Assembly: GCA_036277635.1 (NCBI GenBank)
Contig: DASUMP010000067.1
Coordinates: 1-57,516 of the forward strand
DNA: 57,516 nucleotides
Direction of reading: 5' to 3'
From: DASUMP01 sp036277635
GTDB taxonomy: Bacteria; Actinomycetota; Acidimicrobiia; IMCC26256; PALSA-610
Shown: positions 32,982-42,486 of the stretch, one piece after another
Position numbering within the stretch: the first letter of the stretch is position 1
Layout: the number at the start of each line of letters is the position of its first letter
Translations under genes and position numbers: made by a program
Notes under the pieces: model-generated
The model's database searches: none
What the model was told of the DNA's origin: nothing
The model's input: the letters and a program-made list of their open reading frames with translations, nothing else

Positions 32982-35900
32982 TCAGCTGCGGCTCGGCGCG
33001 AGGTCGCGAACCTCGCGCAGGCCGACCGACAGCGTCGCGAGGTCGTACACCGCGTGTCCTTCGATGTCGCGCAGCGTGGCGAGCGCGCGCTCGATGCCGG
33101 AAGCGTGGACCTTCGCCCAGTCCTCGAACGCGCGGGCCGGGTCGTGTCCGGACGGCGCCGATGCGAGGGCTGCGGCGACGAGCTCCTGGTGGACCGCGTA
33201 CGTGTCCTCGCGCAGCGCGAGTCGCGCGAGTGCCGCCCAACGGTCGTCGCGCGGGAGCTCGACGATCCGGTCGCGCAGCCAGTCGAGTCGGAGGCGATCT
33301 CCGACAAGTGTGTGGAGCGCCGCGATGTCCTCGACGTCGTCGCGCCGCTGGTCGGCGAGGTCGACGATGTGCAGCGCGGTGTACGACGACTCGAGCAGCG
33401 CGATGCGCGTCGCCAGCGCGCGCGGGACGCCGCGCGCGGCAAGATCGGCGGCCGCGGTGTCGAGCCACTCTCGCTCGGTGCCTCGGAGCAGCTCGGGGAG
33501 CACGGCGACCACGCGCGCGACCCGGTTCCGGAACCGCTCCACCGTCGAGGCGATCGGAAGCGGCTGCGCGCGATGGTGGAGGAACCATCGTGTGGCCCGC
33601 TCCATCAACTTCCGACTCTCCAAGTACATCTCGGTCTGGGTCGCCACTGCGACGATCCCGTCGAGTCCTTCGATCTCGCGCCACAGCTCGTCCTGGTCGA
33701 AGACGGCCCGCGCGACGTGGTGGGCGCGGACGATCGCGTCGGGCGACGCGCCGGTCTCTTCGGCGAGGCGGAACACCACGCTGATACCAGCTCGATTGAC
33801 GATGCCGTTCGCGAGCCCGTTCACGACGATGTCGCGCCGTAGCGGATGCGTGTCGATCCCGTTCCGGCACCTCGCGCGCACCGCGTGCGGGAAGTAGCGC
33901 GCGAGTTCGTCGTCGAGGTCGGCGTCGTCGGGGAGATCGGTGCCGAGGAGCTGGAGGATGAGATCGATCTTCGCGTGCGCCATGAGCACGGCGAGCTCTG
34001 GGACGCTGAGGCCCGCGCCGGCGCTGCGGCGTTCGGCGAGGCCCTTGTCGTCGGGCAACAGCTCGAGGGTCCGATCGAGCTGTCGGCGACGCTCGAGATC
34101 CCGGATGAGTCGGGCATGGACGTCGATCATGTCGGCGGATTGTGTGCGGGCCGTCGTGAGCGCGCGGTTCTGTCGGTAGTTGTCGCGCAGGACGAGCGCG
34201 ACGACCTCGTCGGTGATCTCGACGAGGAGATCGTTGCGAGCCTCGGGCGCGAGGGCGCCGTCGCGAACGGTTCGGTCGAGGGCGATCTTGATGTTCACCT
34301 CGTGATCGGACAGGTCGACGCCCGCAGAGTTGTCGATCGCGTCGGTGTTGATACGTCCACCGCCGCGCGCGAACTCGACGCGCGCGAGTTGACTCAGGCC
34401 GAGGTTCCCGCCCTCGGCGACGACGCGGCAACGCAGCTCCGATGCGTCGACGCGCAGCACATCGTTCCCCTTGTCGCCGACGTCGATGTGACGCTCGGTC
34501 GACGCCTTGACGAACGTGCCGATCCCGCCGTTCCAGAGGAGGTCCACGGGCGCTCGGAGGATGGCGCGGATCAGATCGGCGGGCGTCATCTCCGCGATCG
34601 GTTCGGCGATCGCCAGCCGGGCGCGGACCTCGGGCGTCAGTGCGATGGCCTTGACCCGTCGATCGAAGACCCCTCCGCCCTTCGAGATTGCCGAACGGTC
34701 GTAGTCGTCCCAGCTCGACGTCGAGAGCGCGAACAGACGAGACCGTTCGGCGAACGAACGCGCGGGGTCGGGATCCGGATCGAGGAACACGTGGCGGTGG
34801 TCGAACGCGGCAACGAGCCGGAGGTGCGGCGAGAGCAGCATCCCGTTGCCGAACACGTCACCGGACATGTCGCCGATGCCCACCACGCTCAGCTCGGCGC
34901 GATCCGCGTCGACGCCGAGCGCGCGGAAATGGTGACGCACCGACTCCCACGCGCCACGCGCGGTGATCCCCAGCTCCTTGTGGTCGTACCCGTCGGAACC
35001 CCCCGACGCGAACCCGTCTCCCAACCAGAAGCCGCGAGCTCGAGCGACGTCGTTCGCGACGTCGGAGAAGGAAGCGGTCCCCTTGTCGGCCGCGACGACG
35101 AGGTACGGGTCGTCGTCGTCGTGACGGACGACGCCGGAAGGGCCGACGACTGCGCCGTCGACGATGTTGTCGGTGAGGTCCAACAGCGCCGCGATGAACG
35201 ATCGGTAGGCCGCGGTCACGTCGTCGCGGGTCGGCTGCGGCCGGCGCACCACGAACCCGCCCTTGGCGCCGACGGGGACGATGACGGTGTTCTTCACCAT
35301 CTGCGCCTTCATGAGCCCGAGCACTTCCGTGCGGAAGTCCTCGGTGCGGTCGGACCAGCGGATGCCGCCGCGCGCGACGCGCCCGCCGCGCACGTGCACG
35401 CCCTCCATGCGTGGCGACGACACGAAGATCTCGAACATCGGGCGGGGCGTGGGCATACCCGGCACCCGCTCGGGAAGGATCTTGCACGCGAAGGCGCGTT
35501 CGGGTTCGGCGTCGACCGGCAGGAACCAGTTGGTGCGCACGGTCGCGCCGATCACGTCGAGCAGTGCTCGCAAGATCCGGTCGTGATCGAGGTTCGCCAC
35601 CTCGTCGATCTCCGTGGCGATCGTGTCCTCGAGCGCGGTCGTGTCCCGCGACTCGGGGTGGGGACCGCGCGGATCGAACCGGGCGACGAACAGCTCGATG
35701 AGTTGACGGACGATGCCGGCATGAGCCGCCAGCGCCTCTTCGACGTAGGGCTGTCCGTACAGCGCACGGACCTGCCGGAGGTAGCGGCTGTACGAGCGGA
35801 TGACGGCGACCTCGCGCCACGACAGACCCGCGAGGAGGACGAGCCGGTTGAACCCGTCGTCGTCGGCGGCCCCCGCGCTGACCGCGAGGAACGTCTCCTC

Positions 35901-37778
35901 GAACGCGCGTCGGAGGGGTTCGGTGCGCGCGTTCGCATCGGGGATCCGCAGACCGAGGCGCTTGAGCCAGACCTCGCCGAGGCCGGGTGCTCGCACGGTG
36001 AACGGGTACTCGTCGACGACCGTGACGCCCAGGTTGACGAGGACCGGGAGGACGTCGGAGAGAGTCGGCGCGGTGCCTCGCCCGCAGATCGTCAAGAGCA
36101 GGCCGTCGCCAGCCGACTCGTCGAGGCGTGCCGCGATCGGTGCGCCGGCCACGAGTTGTTCGATGAGGCGGATGTCGGCGACCGCGTCGCGCGCAGGAAC
36201 CGACTCGCTGTAGGTGACCGAGAACGCGTCGCTCCAGTCGCGCAGCACCCCGAGGCCCGCCTCTTCGCCGTGCGCGAGCACCAGCGCATCGCGCAGCTCG
36301 TCGACGAAGCCGCGCGCCGCGACAGCGATCGCGGCTTCGAGTGCCTCGACGTCGACGTCGTGCCGGTCGCGTGGATCGGTGTGCAGTGTGAGCTGGTAGC
36401 GAGCGAGCGCGGACTCCGTCACCATCGCGGACCACTCGGAACCGAGTGCCCCGAACGCGTCGGAGAGCAGACGCTCGATGCGACGCCGCAGCGCGGTCGT
36501 GTAGCGATCGCGCGGCACGTACACGAGACACGTGACGAACCGGTCGTACGGGTCACGCCGCACGAACAAGCGGACGCGTCGGCGCTCCTGTAGTCGGAGG
36601 ATGCCCATCGAGATGTCGAAGAGCTCGTCGGTGGACATCTGGAACAGCTCGTCGCGCGGGTACGCGTCGAGGGTGGCGATCAAGCGACGCTCGTCGTGGC
36701 TGTCGGGGAGGAACCCGGCGCGGGCGAGCACGTCGGCGACCTTCTGGCGCAACATCGGGATCTCCGCGGGGCGCTCGCTGTACACCGACGCGGTGAAGAG
36801 TCCGAGGAACCGGTGTTCGCCGATCACGTCGCCGCCCGGCCCGAAGCGCTTGACGCCGAAGTAGTCGAGATGCGTCCGGCGATGCACCGTCGACCGGGCG
36901 TTCGCTTTCGTGATCACGAACAAGGAGCGTTCCTGGGCGAGCGCCCGAGTCGCCGGGGGGAGGCTCGCGAAGCTGCGTGCCCGCGGCGGCGCGTCGCGCA
37001 GGATCCCGAGGCCGGTGTCGTCGACGGAGCGCAGGACCAGCTCGCCGCCGTGTTCGACGAGGTCGTAGTCGCGAGCGCCGAGGAACACGAAGTGGTCATC
37101 GACCATCCATCGCAGCAGTGCGGCGCCCTCGTCGACGTCGCGTCGTGGAAGCGGGGGAGGATCGGTGGCCCACTGCTGCGCGATCGCGCGCATGTGATCG
37201 GCCATCGCCGCCCAGTCGCGGTTCGCAGCACGTACGTCGCCGAGCACCCGCACCAGGTCGGTGCGAAGTGCAGCCAGCGCGGCGGTGTCGGTCTCCCGAT
37301 CGATCTCGGCGAGCACGAACGACTCGACCGGGGCGTCGGAACCGTCGGCGTCGCCGAGCCCTGCGACACGGCCGTCGGGATCGCGAGGGATCGCCATCTG
37401 CGGATGGAGCACCAAGTGCACGCCGAACCCGTGGCGATCGATCTCCATCGTGATCGACTCGACGACGAAGGGCATGTCCTCGCTCGCGACGAGCACGATC
37501 GTGTGCACCGATTCGAAGCCGTCGTGGAGCCGGTCGGGAGTGAACACCTCGACCGCGACGCTGCCGGGAGCGCGCGTCCGGGCGAGCTTCCACAGCACGA
37601 GCGCGACCGAAGCAAGGTATGCCGGCTCGCGCTGGGTGAGATCGTCGTAGGTGACCTGGCCGAGGCCTCGCCGCACGAGCTCGCCGACGGCCGCCGCGTC
37701 GGCCGGGTCGCTCGCAGCTTCGGCGCGCGACGCAACATCATCGATGAGCGCAGCACGTGTGCCATCGGCGCTGGGCAC
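32982..37778 (-). CDS. gdh: NAD-specific glutamate dehydrogenase, large 180-kDa type (GDH-2)
   Basis: A 1,598-residue L_GDH-family protein, the normal size (mycobacterial and Streptomyces members are about 1,600-1,650). It converts glutamate and NAD to 2-oxoglutarate and ammonia. The catalytic core lies around residues 800-1250: GVHVRGGRVARGGIRWSDR, VPVGAKGGFVVRRPQPT (substrate-binding lysine), and ADKGTASFSDVANDVA. The long N-terminal part contains ACT-like domains thought to sense effectors. The GTG start at 37778 lies six bases behind a minus-strand TACTGT (37790-37785), a leaderless arrangement, divergent from hisN. In Mycobacterium the enzyme is checked by GarA; no GarA is in this window. 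Confidence 0.95.
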   Translation of the reverse strand: MPSADGTRAALIDDVASRAEAASDPADAAAVGELVRRGLGQVTYDDLTQREPAYLASVALVLWKLARTRAPGSVAVEVFTPDRLHDGFESVHTIVLVASEDMPFVVESITMEIDRHGFGVHLVLHPQMAIPRDPDGRVAGLGDADGSDAPVESFVLAEIDRETDTAALAALRTDLVRVLGDVRAANRDWAAMADHMRAIAQQWATDPPPLPRRDVDEGAALLRWMVDDHFVFLGARDYDLVEHGGELVLRSVDDTGLGILRDAPPRARSFASLPPATRALAQERSLFVITKANARSTVHRRTHLDYFGVKRFGPGGDVIGEHRFLGLFTASVYSERPAEIPMLRQKVADVLARAGFLPDSHDERRLIATLDAYPRDELFQMSTDELFDISMGILRLQERRRVRLFVRRDPYDRFVTCLVYVPRDRYTTALRRRIERLLSDAFGALGSEWSAMVTESALARYQLTLHTDPRDRHDVDVEALEAAIAVAARGFVDELRDALVLAHGEEAGLGVLRDWSDAFSVTYSESVPARDAVADIRLIEQLVAGAPIAARLDESAGDGLLLTICGRGTAPTLSDVLPVLVNLGVTVVDEYPFTVRAPGLGEVWLKRLGLRIPDANARTEPLRRAFEETFLAVSAGAADDDGFNRLVLLAGLSWREVAVIRSYSRYLRQVRALYGQPYVEEALAAHAGIVRQLIELFVARFDPRGPHPESRDTTALEDTIATEIDEVANLDHDRILRALLDVIGATVRTNWFLPVDAEPERAFACKILPERVPGMPTPRPMFEIFVSSPRMEGVHVRGGRVARGGIRWSDRTEDFRTEVLGLMKAQMVKNTVIVPVGAKGGFVVRRPQPTRDDVTAAYRSFIAALLDLTDNIVDGAVVGPSGVVRHDDDDPYLVVAADKGTASFSDVANDVARARGFWLGDGFASGGSDGYDHKELGITARGAWESVRHHFRALGVDADRAELSVVGIGDMSGDVFGNGMLLSPHLRLVAAFDHRHVFLDPDPDPARSFAERSRLFALSTSSWDDYDRSAISKGGGVFDRRVKAIALTPEVRARLAIAEPIAEMTPADLIRAILRAPVDLLWNGGIGTFVKASTERHIDVGDKGNDVLRVDASELRCRVVAEGGNLGLSQLARVEFARGGGRINTDAIDNSAGVDLSDHEVNIKIALDRTVRDGALAPEARNDLLVEITDEVVALVLRDNYRQNRALTTARTQSADMIDVHARLIRDLERRRQLDRTLELLPDDKGLAERRSAGAGLSVPELAVLMAHAKIDLILQLLGTDLPDDADLDDELARYFPHAVRARCRNGIDTHPLRRDIVVNGLANGIVNRAGISVVFRLAEETGASPDAIVRAHHVARAVFDQDELWREIEGLDGIVAVATQTEMYLESRKLMERATRWFLHHRAQPLPIASTVERFRNRVARVVAVLPELLRGTEREWLDTAAADLAARGVPRALATRIALLESSYTALHIVDLADQRRDDVEDIAALHTLVGDRLRLDWLRDRIVELPRDDRWAALARLALREDTYAVHQELVAAALASAPSGHDPARAFEDWAKVHASGIERALATLRDIEGHAVYDLATLSVGLREVRDLAPSRS

Positions 37779-37784
37779 GCGCTG

Positions 37785-37832
37785 ACAGTACCCCGCCGAT
37801 CGGCACGCGACTCCGGACCCTCCTCGTAGGCT
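37785..37832. promoter_or_regulatory. Divergent leaderless promoters for gdh and hisN
   Basis: The minus-strand TACTGT (37790-37785) stands six bases from the gdh GTG at 37778. The plus-strand TAGGCT (37827-37832) stands seven bases from the hisN GTG at 37840. Neither gene shows a ribosome site, so both mRNAs probably begin at or next to the start codon. Confidence 0.6.
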
Positions 37833-37839
37833 GCGCGAC

Positions 37840-38616
37840 GTGGACATCGCCGAACACCTCGAACTCGCGCTGTCACTGGCCGACACGGCCGACGCGTTGA
37901 CGATGGAACGGTTCCGATCGATCGACCTGCGCGTCGACACGAAGCCCGATCGCACTCCGGTCACCGAGGCCGACCACGCGGTCGAGCGCGCGGTGCGACT
38001 CCGGCTGACCGAGCACGTCCAGGAGTACGCGGTGGTGGGTGAGGAGTTCGGCGTGGAAGGCGACGACGACTCCGAATTCCGATGGATCATTGACCCGATC
38101 GACGGCACGAAGGGCTACTTGCGCGGGTTGCCCGTGTGGGCGACGTTGCTCGCGCTCGAGCACCGAGGCCAGCTCGTCGTCGGCGTCGTGTCGGCACCCG
38201 CGCTCGGCGCTCGGTGGTGGGCCGCGCGCGGTCAGGGCGCCCACCGGAACGGCGAGCCCATCGGTGTGTCCGCAGTGCACGAGCTCGCCGACGCCCACTT
38301 GTCGTTCGCATGGGACACCGATGCGAGCTTCGAGCGCGACGGCCTCGACCAGCGTTTGCTCGCACTGGGCCGTCGGTGCTGGCGCGTGCGGTCCTTCGGC
38401 GACTTCTGGCACCACATGCTCGTCGCCGAAGGCGCGATCGACATCTCGGTCGACCCCGCGGCGGCATGGTGGGACCTGGCCGCGATCGCCGTGATCGTCG
38501 AGGAGGCCGGCGGACGCGCGACCGACCTCGACGGTGTCGCGCGCGCCGACGGCGGCAACATCGTCTGCACGAACGGGCGCCTCCACGATTCGGTGCTCGA
38601 CGTGCTGACGGCCTGA
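37840..38616 (+). CDS. hisN: Histidinol-phosphatase, inositol monophosphatase family
   Basis: A 258-residue Mg-dependent phosphatase. VVGEEFG supplies the first metal-ligand glutamate, WIIDPIDGTKGYLRGLPVW the Asp-x-Ile/Leu-Asp-Gly-Thr metal site, and AAAWWDLAAIAVIVEEAGG the last aspartate. GTKGYLRGLPVWATLLAL is characteristic of the actinobacterial histidinol-phosphatase HisN, which makes L-histidinol in histidine biosynthesis; inositol phosphatases have GTxNF instead. Leaderless GTG start. It is isolated from other his genes, common for HisN. Another sugar phosphatase role cannot be excluded. Confidence 0.88.
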   Translation: MDIAEHLELALSLADTADALTMERFRSIDLRVDTKPDRTPVTEADHAVERAVRLRLTEHVQEYAVVGEEFGVEGDDDSEFRWIIDPIDGTKGYLRGLPVWATLLALEHRGQLVVGVVSAPALGARWWAARGQGAHRNGEPIGVSAVHELADAHLSFAWDTDASFERDGLDQRLLALGRRCWRVRSFGDFWHHMLVAEGAIDISVDPAAAWWDLAAIAVIVEEAGGRATDLDGVARADGGNIVCTNGRLHDSVLDVLTA

Positions 38617-38672
38617 CCGACACTCGATCCGGCCGAGTCGCCGGGTTCGCGCCTCGCCTAGATTCGGTGTCC

Positions 38673-40010
38673 ATGGCGAAGCCCGAAGTCACCGTGGGGA
38701 TCGACGTCGGGACCTCGTCGGTGAAGGCGGTCGCGGCCGATGCAGACGGCAACGTCGTTGCGCGCACTCGGATCGGACACGGCTTCGCGGTTCCTTCGCC
38801 GATGCGCTTCGAGCACGACGCGCGCGTCGCATGGCTCGACGGGCCGCGCGCCGCGTTCCGAGAGCTGCGCGAGCTGGCACCGCGCGCGGTGTCGGTCGCC
38901 GCGATGGTGCCGTCGTTGTGCGCGGTCGACGTCGACGGTGTCCCGTGCACGCCCGGGCTCCTCTACGGCGACGAGCGGGGCGACACCGGTTCGACCGGTA
39001 GCCCGGCCGAGAGCGGTGAGCTCGCCGCGTTCCTCGGGTGGATCGCGCACGAGGCACCCGCGGCCCGGGGTTACTGGCCCGCGCAAGCCGTCGCCAACTT
39101 CGGGCTGTGCGGCGACGGCGTGATCTCGACGACGACGGCCGCCACGGCGACGCCGTTGTTCGATTGGACCGGCTGGGACGCCGCGCTCGTGGCCCGGGCC
39201 GGCGCGCGAGTCGAACAGATGCCGCGCATCGAGGTCTCCGGTCGCGCCGTCGGCGACGTCGTCGACGTCCCGGGCTGCGTCCTCGAGGCGGGCACGATCG
39301 ACGCGCTCGGCGAGCAGGTGGTCGCGGGCGCTGATCGCGACGGCGATGTCCTCGTGATCTGTGGGACGACGCTGATCGTGTGGATCGTCGTCTCGGAGCC
39401 TCGCGAGGTCCCGGGCTGCTTCACGGTTCCTCACACGGTCGCCGGGAAATTCCTCGTCGGCGGGCCGAGCAACGCGGGCGGGCTCTTCCTCGACTGGGTG
39501 CGGCGTCTGGTCGAACCCGGAACCGACCCCGACATCGGATCCGACACCGCCCATCCCGACGCGGTGCCGATCTGGCTCCCCTATCCGCGCGGGGAGCGCG
39601 TTCCCTTGCACGATCGCGCGCGTCGGGCGGTGCTGTTGGATCTCGACCTCACCCACGACGCGGCGGCCGTGCGACGCGGGGCCTATGAGGCAGCCGGGTT
39701 CGTCGTGCGCCGGATGGTCGACGCGGCCGGCGTGACACCCCAGCGCGTGATCGCGACCGGCGGCGGGACGCGCGACGAACGTTGGATCCAGGCGCTCGCC
39801 GACACGACCGGCATCTCGGTCGACGTCGCCGCCGTGGTCGAAGGCGGCGCGCTCGGCGCCGCCTTCCTCGCGCGACTCGCCGCCGGTCTCGAAACGAACC
39901 TCGCCGACGGTGCCCGATGGGCGCGCCGCGACCGCACCGTCGATCCCCGACACGCGTGGATCGAACCCACTGCTGCGCGGTACGCACGGTTCTCGGAGCT
40001 CGGGCGCTAG
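38673..40010 (+). CDS. FGGY-family carbohydrate kinase (xylulokinase-like)
   Basis: A 445-residue sugar kinase. TVGIDVGTSSVKAVAADADG is the N-terminal phosphate-1 motif, AMVPSLCAVDVDG the substrate domain block, and VIATGGGTRDERWIQALAD with VEGGALGAAFLA the C-terminal FGGY signature. It phosphorylates a sugar or polyol with ATP; the family includes xylulokinase and glycerol kinase, and the short form with WLPYPRGERVPLHD resembles xylulokinases. ATG 38673 is eight bases after a TAGATT -10 box. It stands next to hisN and a ferredoxin gene without other sugar genes, so the substrate is unknown. Confidence 0.85.
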   Translation: MAKPEVTVGIDVGTSSVKAVAADADGNVVARTRIGHGFAVPSPMRFEHDARVAWLDGPRAAFRELRELAPRAVSVAAMVPSLCAVDVDGVPCTPGLLYGDERGDTGSTGSPAESGELAAFLGWIAHEAPAARGYWPAQAVANFGLCGDGVISTTTAATATPLFDWTGWDAALVARAGARVEQMPRIEVSGRAVGDVVDVPGCVLEAGTIDALGEQVVAGADRDGDVLVICGTTLIVWIVVSEPREVPGCFTVPHTVAGKFLVGGPSNAGGLFLDWVRRLVEPGTDPDIGSDTAHPDAVPIWLPYPRGERVPLHDRARRAVLLDLDLTHDAAAVRRGAYEAAGFVVRRMVDAAGVTPQRVIATGGGTRDERWIQALADTTGISVDVAAVVEGGALGAAFLARLAAGLETNLADGARWARRDRTVDPRHAWIEPTAARYARFSELGR

Positions 40011-40036
40011 GTTCGCAGCCCGACAGGAGGGGCATC

Positions 40037-40246
40037 GTGGCACTCGACATCCGCATCGATCGCGAGCTGTGCATGGGCTCGGGCAACTGCTCGTTCTGGG
40101 CACCCGGGGTCTTCGACCTCGACGACGAGGGGGTCGCGGTGCTCATCGACACGACCGCCCAGCCCGACGACAAGATCGTGCTCGCGGCCCAGGGTTGCCC
40201 CACCCAGGCCATCGCCGTCTTCCGCGACGGCGACAAGCTCGTCTGA
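40037..40246 (+). CDS. Ferredoxin, 3Fe-4S type
   Basis: A 69-residue ferredoxin. Cysteines in CMGSGNC (Cys-x5-Cys) and the later GCPTQAI give the three ligands of a 3Fe-4S cluster; the CxxGxC pattern is typical of small ferredoxins that feed electrons to cytochrome P450s in actinobacteria. AGGAGG at 40025-40030 and GTG at 40037 give a good start. It is three bases before the fused acyl-CoA dehydrogenase gene. The only P450 in the window is 28 kb away, so its redox partner is uncertain; the neighbour dehydrogenase normally uses ETF. Confidence 0.9.
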   Translation: MALDIRIDRELCMGSGNCSFWAPGVFDLDDEGVAVLIDTTAQPDDKIVLAAQGCPTQAIAVFRDGDKLV

Positions 40247-40249
40247 GCG

Positions 40250-42424
40250 ATGGCGATCGGGATCACCGAAGACCACGATGCGCTGCGCGCCGTCGTGCAG
40301 CGCTTCGTCGAGCGCGAGGTAGGGACTACTGCTCGCCGTGCTGCGCTCGATGCCGAAGCTGACTCCCTCCCGCCGTTCTGGGACGCGTTGCGGGCGCTGG
40401 GCTGGATCGGCCTCCACCTCGACGAGCGCGTCGGCGGCGCGGGGGCGACACTGGTCGAACAAGCGGTCGTGCTCGAAGAGCTGGGGCGTGCGTGCACGCC
40501 GGGTCCCTACGCGACGACCGTGCTGGCGGGCGCCGTGCTGGCCGAGCTCGGCGCACCCGACGGCATCCTGTCGGCCATCGCGAGCGGCGCGCAGATCGGT
40601 GCGGTCGCGTTGCACGGCGCGCTCGACGCCGAGCCCGACGGCGGCGCGCTGCGCGTGAGCGGCACGCTGCGGCCCGTGATCGGCGCGCATCTCGCCGACG
40701 TGCTCGTCGTCCCCGTGACGTGCGACGGCGAGGTCGAGTGGTGCGCGCTCGACGCGCGCGAGGTCGCCATCGACGCGCTCGCGAGTGTCGACCCCACGCG
40801 ACGAGCGGCGCAGGTGCGCGCCGACGGTGTCGACGTGCCGACGGCTCGTCGACTCGGCCCGCTGACGCGATCCCGCGTGCACGACCTCGCGATCGTGCTC
40901 GCCGCGGCCGAGGCTGCTGGCGTCGCCCAGTGGTGTGTCGAGACCGCGGCGAGCTACGCCGCCGACCGGGTGCAGTTCGGTCGGCCGATCGGCCAGTTCC
41001 AGGGCGTGAAGCACCGCTGTGCCGACATGTTGTGTCGCGCCGAGCTCGCGCGCGCTGCCGCGTGGGACGCGGCGCGAGCCGAGACGGATCGCGACAATGG
41101 CGCCGCACTCGCGAACGCGACCGCTGGCGCGCTCGCGTTCGAAGCCGCGTTCCAGAACGCGAAGGACTGCATCCAGACGCTGGGTGGGGTCGGCTTCACG
41201 TGGGAGCACGACGCGCACCTGTACCTGAGACGCGCGATGGCGCTCCATCAGATGATCGCATCACCTCACGCGAGCCGCGTGCGGGCGGCGAACGCGGCGC
41301 GTACCGGCGAGCGCCGTCGACTCGCCGTCGACCTGCCCGACGAAGCAGAACGGCGACGCGCCGAGGTCCGGGAGTTCCTCGCCGAGATCGAACCCCTCGA
41401 CGCTCGCGAGCGACGGATCCGGCTCGCCGACGACGGCTACCTCACGCCGGCGTGGCCCCGTCCCTGGGGTCGAGACGCCGACGCGCTCGAGCTGCTCGTG
41501 ATCGAGGAAGAGTTCCGCGCCGCCAAGGTCGCGCGACCGTCGATCATGGTCGGAGCGTGGGCGCTCCCGAATCTCATCGTGTACGGGACGCAGCAGCAGC
41601 AAGACCGGTGGATCGCGCCGACGCTGCGCGGAGAGATCACGTGGTGTCAGTTGTTCAGCGAGCCCGGCGCCGGTTCGGATCTCGCCGCGCTCGCGACGCG
41701 GGCGACGCGCGTCGAAGGCGGCTGGCTCCTCACCGGCCAGAAGGTGTGGACGTCGATGGCGCACCAAGCCGATTGGGGGATCTGCCTCGCCCGGAGCGAC
41801 CCCGACGCGCCCAAGCACGACGGCATCTCGTGCTTCATGGTCGACATGCGCTCACCCGGGATCGAGGTCCGACCGCTCCGCGAGCTCACCGGTCAGGCGA
41901 TGTTCAACGAGGTGTTCCTCGACGACGTGTTCGTGCCCGAGGACTGCCTGGTCGGCGACGAGCACGACGGATGGCGATGCGCGCGCACCACGCTCGCCAA
42001 CGAGCGGGTCTACATGGGTGGGAGCAACACGATCGGCGGCGGCGTGGTCGGTGTGCTGCGCCTCGTCGAGCAGCGTCAGCTCGACGACGATACGCATGTC
42101 CTCGACGAGGTGGGAGGTCTCGTCGTCACCGCGCACGCGCTGGCCGTGCTCGGGTTCCGGCTCACGGTGCGATCGTTGCGCGGCACCGACCCGTCGGGCT
42201 CCGAGGCGTCGGTGCGCAAGCTGCTCGGCGTCCAGCACGACCAGCGCGTGCAAGAGGTCGGGATGACGCTGCTCGGACCCGACGCCGTTGCCGACGACGG
42301 CGATGCCGCGGCGTGGATCGGCGCGTTCCTCTTCAATCGGTGTCTCACGATTGCCGGCGGCACGACCGACATCCAGAAGAACCTGGTCGCCGAACGACTG
42401 CTCGGATTGCCCCGCGACCCGTGA
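40250..42424 (+). CDS. Fused double acyl-CoA dehydrogenase (FadE34-like)
   Basis: A 724-residue protein with two complete acyl-CoA dehydrogenase units in one frame. The first (about 1-345) contains RVQFGRPIGQFQGVKHRCAD and GGVGFTWEHDAHLYLRRA; the second (about 360-724) contains LFSEPGAGSDLAAL, GQKVWTSMA, RSDPDAPKHDGIS and GGTTDIQKNLVAERLLGLPR. Mycobacterial FadE34 (ChsE3), about 711 residues, has the same layout and oxidises the C5 steroid side chain CoA, acting as a stand-in for the two-subunit FadE complexes. So a similar role on a cyclic or steroid-type acyl-CoA is likely. ATG 40250 follows the ferredoxin stop by three bases. The fusion is continuous with no frameshift sign. Confidence 0.92.
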   Translation: MAIGITEDHDALRAVVQRFVEREVGTTARRAALDAEADSLPPFWDALRALGWIGLHLDERVGGAGATLVEQAVVLEELGRACTPGPYATTVLAGAVLAELGAPDGILSAIASGAQIGAVALHGALDAEPDGGALRVSGTLRPVIGAHLADVLVVPVTCDGEVEWCALDAREVAIDALASVDPTRRAAQVRADGVDVPTARRLGPLTRSRVHDLAIVLAAAEAAGVAQWCVETAASYAADRVQFGRPIGQFQGVKHRCADMLCRAELARAAAWDAARAETDRDNGAALANATAGALAFEAAFQNAKDCIQTLGGVGFTWEHDAHLYLRRAMALHQMIASPHASRVRAANAARTGERRRLAVDLPDEAERRRAEVREFLAEIEPLDARERRIRLADDGYLTPAWPRPWGRDADALELLVIEEEFRAAKVARPSIMVGAWALPNLIVYGTQQQQDRWIAPTLRGEITWCQLFSEPGAGSDLAALATRATRVEGGWLLTGQKVWTSMAHQADWGICLARSDPDAPKHDGISCFMVDMRSPGIEVRPLRELTGQAMFNEVFLDDVFVPEDCLVGDEHDGWRCARTTLANERVYMGGSNTIGGGVVGVLRLVEQRQLDDDTHVLDEVGGLVVTAHALAVLGFRLTVRSLRGTDPSGSEASVRKLLGVQHDQRVQEVGMTLLGPDAVADDGDAAAWIGAFLFNRCLTIAGGTTDIQKNLVAERLLGLPRDP

Positions 42425-42447
42425 ACGCGCAGCGCATCGCGCGAGAG

Positions 42448-42463
42448 TTGACACTCGTGTCGA
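42448..42463. promoter_or_regulatory. Degenerate copy of the palindromic operator
   Basis: TTGAC-ACTCGT-GTCGA agrees with copy 5 (52790) in 13 of 16 positions but lacks the full right arm. A TAGCAC -10 candidate at 42472-42477 and the ATG at 42487 follow. It may be a weak site for the DUF35/thiolase operon. Confidence 0.3.
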
Positions 42464-42486
42464 CGACCCGATAGCACCGCGCGTCC

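Noticed and set aside
40250..42424. Possible frameshift or missed stop joining two acyl-CoA dehydrogenase genes
   Set aside because: The frame is continuous, the linker is charged and plausible, and FadE34-type enzymes are known to have the same fusion.
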